Shown piece after piece: positions 60,341 to 64,000 of a stretch of 64,000 nt of DNA; position 1 is the stretch's first letter; each line of letters begins with the position of its first letter. The notes below the pieces were generated by a model, which worked only from the letters and a program-made list of their open reading frames with translations, was not told the DNA's origin and did no database searches. The stretch is from NCBI RefSeq assembly GCF_009905375.1, contig NC_133647.1, positions 175,521,939 to 175,585,938 of the forward strand. Direction: 5' to 3'. This stretch comes from Apium graveolens. Its lineage: Eukaryota; Streptophyta; Magnoliopsida; Apiales; Apiaceae. Both the position numbers and the translations under genes were made by a program.

Positions 60341-60345
60341 CAGGA

Positions 60346-61424
60346 GTTAATGGGCACGTAAAATAAGCAATAATTACCGTGTACATGCAGTTTTTCAGGA
60401 CCAACACGTTAACCACTAACCCAAAAGGATTATGACTGTTTTTATTTTACCCAAATATATTCTGATTTAAATATGACTATTTCAGATTTTACCACAAATA
60501 AGTCAAGTAAAGAATAATGCCACGTAAGCATCAAGGATTCCATCAGGATTTAATATCAGAACTTAACTTATATCAGATTTTACCAGTCATCAGAATTTGG
60601 CTTCTATACTCAATAAGTGAATGTTTGTTTATGTAATTCTCCGTACAAAGACTGACTTGTTTTCTTCAGAGTTTAATCATCAGAACTTCCATCAGAACTT
60701 GTCCTCAAAATTTATGCAAATGACACTTAACTGTTTGTCAAAAATTACTGAATCACCGCAATAATTTTCATCATTCATATGGAGTGAAAGTGTGTTCATT
60801 CAGCAAAATATCAGATAAAGATTAAAGTCTAATAAACTTCAGTACATCTTAGAAATAAGGCATAACTCAGAAAAGTGCTTAAAATCTATCATCAATCATG
60901 AAGTCTATAATAGAACAATATTATGCATGAGCCCACCTCAACTGTTTGTGCTCATTTTATGCATCTTTTGAAATTCCTTTTTACAGTGGCTTCTCAGTGT
61001 AAGTGAGTCACAACTGCTTTATGTTATTGTCAATGTATTTCTCCAGTAATCAGAGAATGTGAAAAGTCACCAAGAAATTTATTTGCTTTTCTAATGCATA
61101 TTACTTAATGCCAGCAATGCACTTGGGTTTTCCCTTCCACATATTTACTCTAGATCTCAAAGGAGTACCTAACTTTTCTTTTCTTTTCTTTTCTTTTGAT
61201 AAATGAGGCTTATCAGCATTTAGTTCATCCTTAAGATTTACTGACATCAGAATCTAACTGATAAGAAGCAATAATCTAGTTTGTGACTTAATAATAAGAT
61301 ACACAAAGTAAACTTGATTAAGCTCAAAATCAGAATGTGCTTGTGTTAATGAGTTTCCACATAAATAACTAATTCAAACATGGGATTTTTAGTATGTTAA
61401 AGACCACTAGGTCAGCATCTAGCA
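60346..61424 (-). other. Copia-1 spacer (continuation of 34745)
   Basis: Homologous to the Copia-2 spacer (roughly 52,850-53,920), for example the shared CTTAGAAATAAGGCATAAC and TGCACTTGGGT blocks. No coding sequence. Ends at the deletion junction CAGT. Confidence 0.85.
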
Positions 61425-62352
61425 CAGTCTGCACAGCTTCAGCCCAAAAATAGGTTGGAAGCTTTGCTTCGTCAAGCATAGTTCGTGCAGCTTCAATGAG
61501 AGTCATGTTCTTTCTTTCTACAACTCCATTTTGTTGTGGAGTTCCAGGTGCAGAAAATTCTTGTTTTATTCTATGCTCTTTGCAAAACTCTTCTATAATC
61601 GAATTCTTGAACTCAGTGCCATTATCACTCCTTATTATTTTAACAGAATCTTTGATCAATTTATCCAGCTGTCTGACATGATCAGTTAGAGTAAATGCAG
61701 TTTCATTCTTCTTGTGCAAGAAGTACACCCAAGTGTACCTTATAAACTCATCCACTATAACAATAACATATTTCTTCTTTGCAATAGACATGACATTGAC
61801 TGGACCAAATAGATAAACAAGCAGTAGGTGATAAGGCTCAAGAATTGATGACTCAGTTTTGCTCTTGAAAGAAGATTTTCTTTGTTTTGCCTTTTGACAT
61901 GAATCACGAAGGCCATTAGGAGCAAATACTGATTTTGGCAGTCCTCTCACAAGATCTCTCTTTACAAGCTCATTTATATTGTTGAAATTTAAATGAGAGA
62001 GTTTCTTGTGCCAATTCCAGCTTTCTTCAATTGATGCTCTACTCAACAGACAGATTGCAGAACCATCAGTACTTGTTGAAAGTCTGGGTTCATAAATGTT
62101 ACCATGTCTGTAACCTTTCAGAACCAATTTGCCTGTAGAATTGCTTATTACTTCACAGTGTTCTTCAAAGAAATCTACATGATAACCTTAGTCACGGATT
62201 TGACTTATACTCAACAGATTGTGTTTAAGTCCTGAGACAAGAGCTATTGCTTCAATGATGACATTCCCAAGACTGATCTTCCCATATCCTAGAGTTTTTC
62301 CCATGTTGCCATCTTCATAAGAAACTCCCGGGCCAGCTTTCTGCATAAAGTC
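61425..62352 (-). pseudogene. Copia-1 integrase and protease remnant
   Basis: Integrase with WHKKLSHLNFNNINELV, CQKAKQRKSSFK, VIVDEFIRYTWV, SDNGTEFKN and GTPQQNGVVERKN, closely like Copia-2. Upstream (62188-62352) the region between protease and integrase (KAGPGVSYEDGN, LVSGLKHNLLSISQI). A TAA at 62188-62190 breaks the frame. The catalytic protease motif DSGCSGH is missing because the Copia sequence starts after it at the fusion point; reverse transcriptase and RNase H are deleted. Confidence 0.88.
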
Positions 62353-63504
62353 TAATACTTTCGGAATACTGGTTGCCATTGCTGGTCCTTTACAATTTCT
62401 AGCGATATGCCCTTTCTTTCCGCATTGGTAGCAAGTGATTTCTGCTATTTTTCATGTTGGACATTCGTTAGAATAGTGCCCTTTCTACTTGCATTTGAAA
62501 CATGTTACATCTGCTTTGATACATACGCCGGTATGCTTGCGTCCACAAGTTTTGCAATACGACACTGGAACCTTAACAATTCCCTGCTGTTTGGAGGCTT
62601 GGAAACGATTACTCACTTTTTGTGTACCTTGTCCTACCCTTTTAAAATTCAAATTTGTCCGGGCTTGAAATCCCGGCTTCCTGCTGGAACGGTCTTGGAA
62701 ACTTCCCTGTCCTCTATTTCGTTGAGATCTTTCACTTTCTCCTTCAATGATCAAGGCTTTCTGGAGTACGGCGGTATATGTTGTCAATTCAAAAACTGCA
62801 ACCTGTCAACGGATCCACGGTCGTAATCCCTCTTGAAACCTCTGAACTCGTTTCTCTTCAGTGTCAACCTGTTCTGGGACGAACCTAGCCAACTCATTAA
62901 ATTTGGCTTCATACTCTGTCACGGACATACTTCCCTGCTTCAGTTCCAAAAACTTTATCTGCATCTGATTTCTCACGTAGCGAGGAAAATGCTTCTCTAA
63001 AAACAACGCTTTGAACCTATCCCAAGTAATAACATCTTCACCCTCTAAAGCCTTTTTAGATTCGCACCAATAATTTGCCCCTCCCTTCAACAAGTAACTA
63101 GCAAAATCAATCTTATGGTCCTCACCTATCTTCACTAGTGCAAACGCTTTTTCCATTTCTTTCAACCAGGTGGTAGCTTTAATAGGATCAGTAGACCCGT
63201 CAAATTCTGGAGGTTTAACTACCTGAAACTGCTTAAAAGTAACAACAGGTAATACTGGTGGTAACTGAGGCTCAAGACGAGGGGGCAGCTGTAACATTTA
63301 TTGTTGTATCTGCTGTTGCTGATGCTGCATCTGCTGCTGCATCATTACCATCTGTTGTTGCATCAGATGGAACATTTGGTTCATGGTCTCATTAGTTTGA
63401 CTTTCGGAATTGCTGTTAGAGGTCTCAATCCTAGTCTTTCTTTTTGGTGCCCTCTTCTTCTGATAATAAAACAAGTGATATTTCTTTAACAGTTTAATAA
63501 ACAA
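62353..63504 (-). pseudogene. Ty3/Gypsy gag, fused to the Copia-1 remnant
   Basis: Gln-rich N-terminal part (QQQMVMMQQQMQHQQQQ), capsid region with VKPPEFDGSTDPIKATTWL, YLLKGGANYWC, FLEKHFPRYVRNQM and LKQGSMSVTEYEAKFNELA (Retrotrans_gag), Arg-rich linker, and two zinc knuckles, CFKC...KGHYSNEC and CYQCGKKGHIARNC. Everything lies in one frame with stops at 63298-63300 (TAA), 62806-62808 (TGA), 62485-62487 (TAG) and near 62,452 (TGA), and no frameshift. Start codon not resolved. The frame runs without a shift across about 62,350 into Copia-1 sequence. Confidence 0.85.
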
Positions 63505-64000
63505 TTGACAGTAGGTAAGAAAACAATTTATCCTGTATTAACAACATGCTTTAAATAAAGAAAACAGTTGCTGAATATAAAAACTGGAAATGTAAATAGT
63601 TAAATAAAATGTTTGTTCTTTTCTTTCCTTTTTCTTTTCTTTTCTCTTTCTCCTTTTTTTTCTTCTTTTTTTTCAACAGGAATTATAATATGGAAAAATG
63701 TAAAAAAATGAAGTGAAAGTAAATACTGTAAAACTGTAAAGACTGAAATTTAAATAAAAGAAATTTGAAAAAGTTCAGTTATATATGACACCAGCCTCAG
63801 GTGTAAATGCTTGCTACAAAAAGTCTCGCTCTGCTGGTAATCACCGCGGCTACAAGTTATACTACCACTACATGTCAAACTACTACTACAGGTTAAACTA
63901 CTAGTACACACATACACACTACTCACTAGGTTATACTATGCTGCCTCTATATACATCTGTACTCTGAAGTCACTGTCTCAAAACCCAGGCGGAATACGCC
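63505..64000 (-). other. Upstream region of the Gypsy gag
   Basis: Contains a long pyrimidine run on the + strand (about 63,616-63,676) and then repeated ACTACTACA-type motifs near 63,865-63,930. Probably the leader of the Gypsy element; no LTR end or primer site reached before the window ends. Confidence 0.45.

Larger units (their letters stand above)
29930..62352 (-). mobile_element. Copia-1: truncated Copia element, split by Copia-2
   Basis: Left part 29930-34745 holds the 3' LTR, polypurine tract and accessory ORF. The right part 60346-62352 holds the spacer, integrase and protease regions. The two parts are collinear with Copia-2 once the 25.6-kb insertion is removed: spacer sequence ending ACAGGA at 34750 resumes as GTTAATGGGCACG at 60346. 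An internal deletion removed reverse transcriptase, RNase H and the end of integrase (junction 61425-61428). Gag and the 5' LTR are missing; the element ends in a fusion to a Gypsy gag. It cannot move by itself. Confidence 0.85.

Noticed and set aside
1..64000. tRNA or rRNA genes, CRISPR arrays, telomeric or organellar insertions
   Set aside because: None seen; the only tRNA-like signals are the primer sites of LTR elements.

Overview
The window is nuclear DNA of a eudicot plant. It carries intron-rich orthologues of two plant housekeeping genes (NUP54 and GCS1/KNOPF), an F-box gene, Stowaway-type MITEs, a hAT element, and a large nest of LTR retrotransposons. The LTR and accessory-ORF style resembles Sirevirus-like Copia elements of asterids, possibly Apiaceae; that placement is inference only.

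Bases 1-28,591 are gene space. The last five exons of nucleoporin NUP54 (+ strand) end at 2787. Next come a small hAT-like element (3046-3808) and a 3.3-kb hAT transposon (4103-7408) with a perfect 8-bp target duplication and a transposase broken in three places. A single-exon F-box gene lies on the - strand (8310-9488). A complete 22-exon alpha-glucosidase I gene (GCS1, ER N-glycan trimming) covers 10,613-27,193 on the - strand; its spliced frame is consistent through all 21 junctions and gives 851 residues. Its 6.6-kb intron 8 is packed with small DNA transposons, and its intron 19 is of the GC-AG type.

Bases 28,592 to the end are a retrotransposon nest. A Copia-type LTR (28,592-29,897) is followed by a second Copia element (Copia-1: 29,930-34,745, resuming at 60,346-62,352). 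Inside Copia-1 sits a Copia element with two LTRs (Copia-2: 34,751-60,340, target duplication CAGGA). Inside Copia-2 sits a Ty3/Gypsy Tekay-like element with 4-kb LTRs (38,373-51,932, target duplication TTTAC). LTR divergence counted by eye (about 1.6% Gypsy, about 2.8% Copia-2) agrees with the nesting order. Both Copia elements carry a long accessory ORF after pol that I cannot assign to a known family; both copies have a stop at the same codon with the frame continuing beyond. At its right end Copia-1 is fused in frame to a Gypsy gag (62,353-63,504).

The host genes have no evident functional link to one another. The most unusual material is the retrotransposon accessory ORF, the nonsense-only decay of the Copia-2 gag-pol, and the Gypsy element whose young LTRs flank a scrambled, decayed interior.
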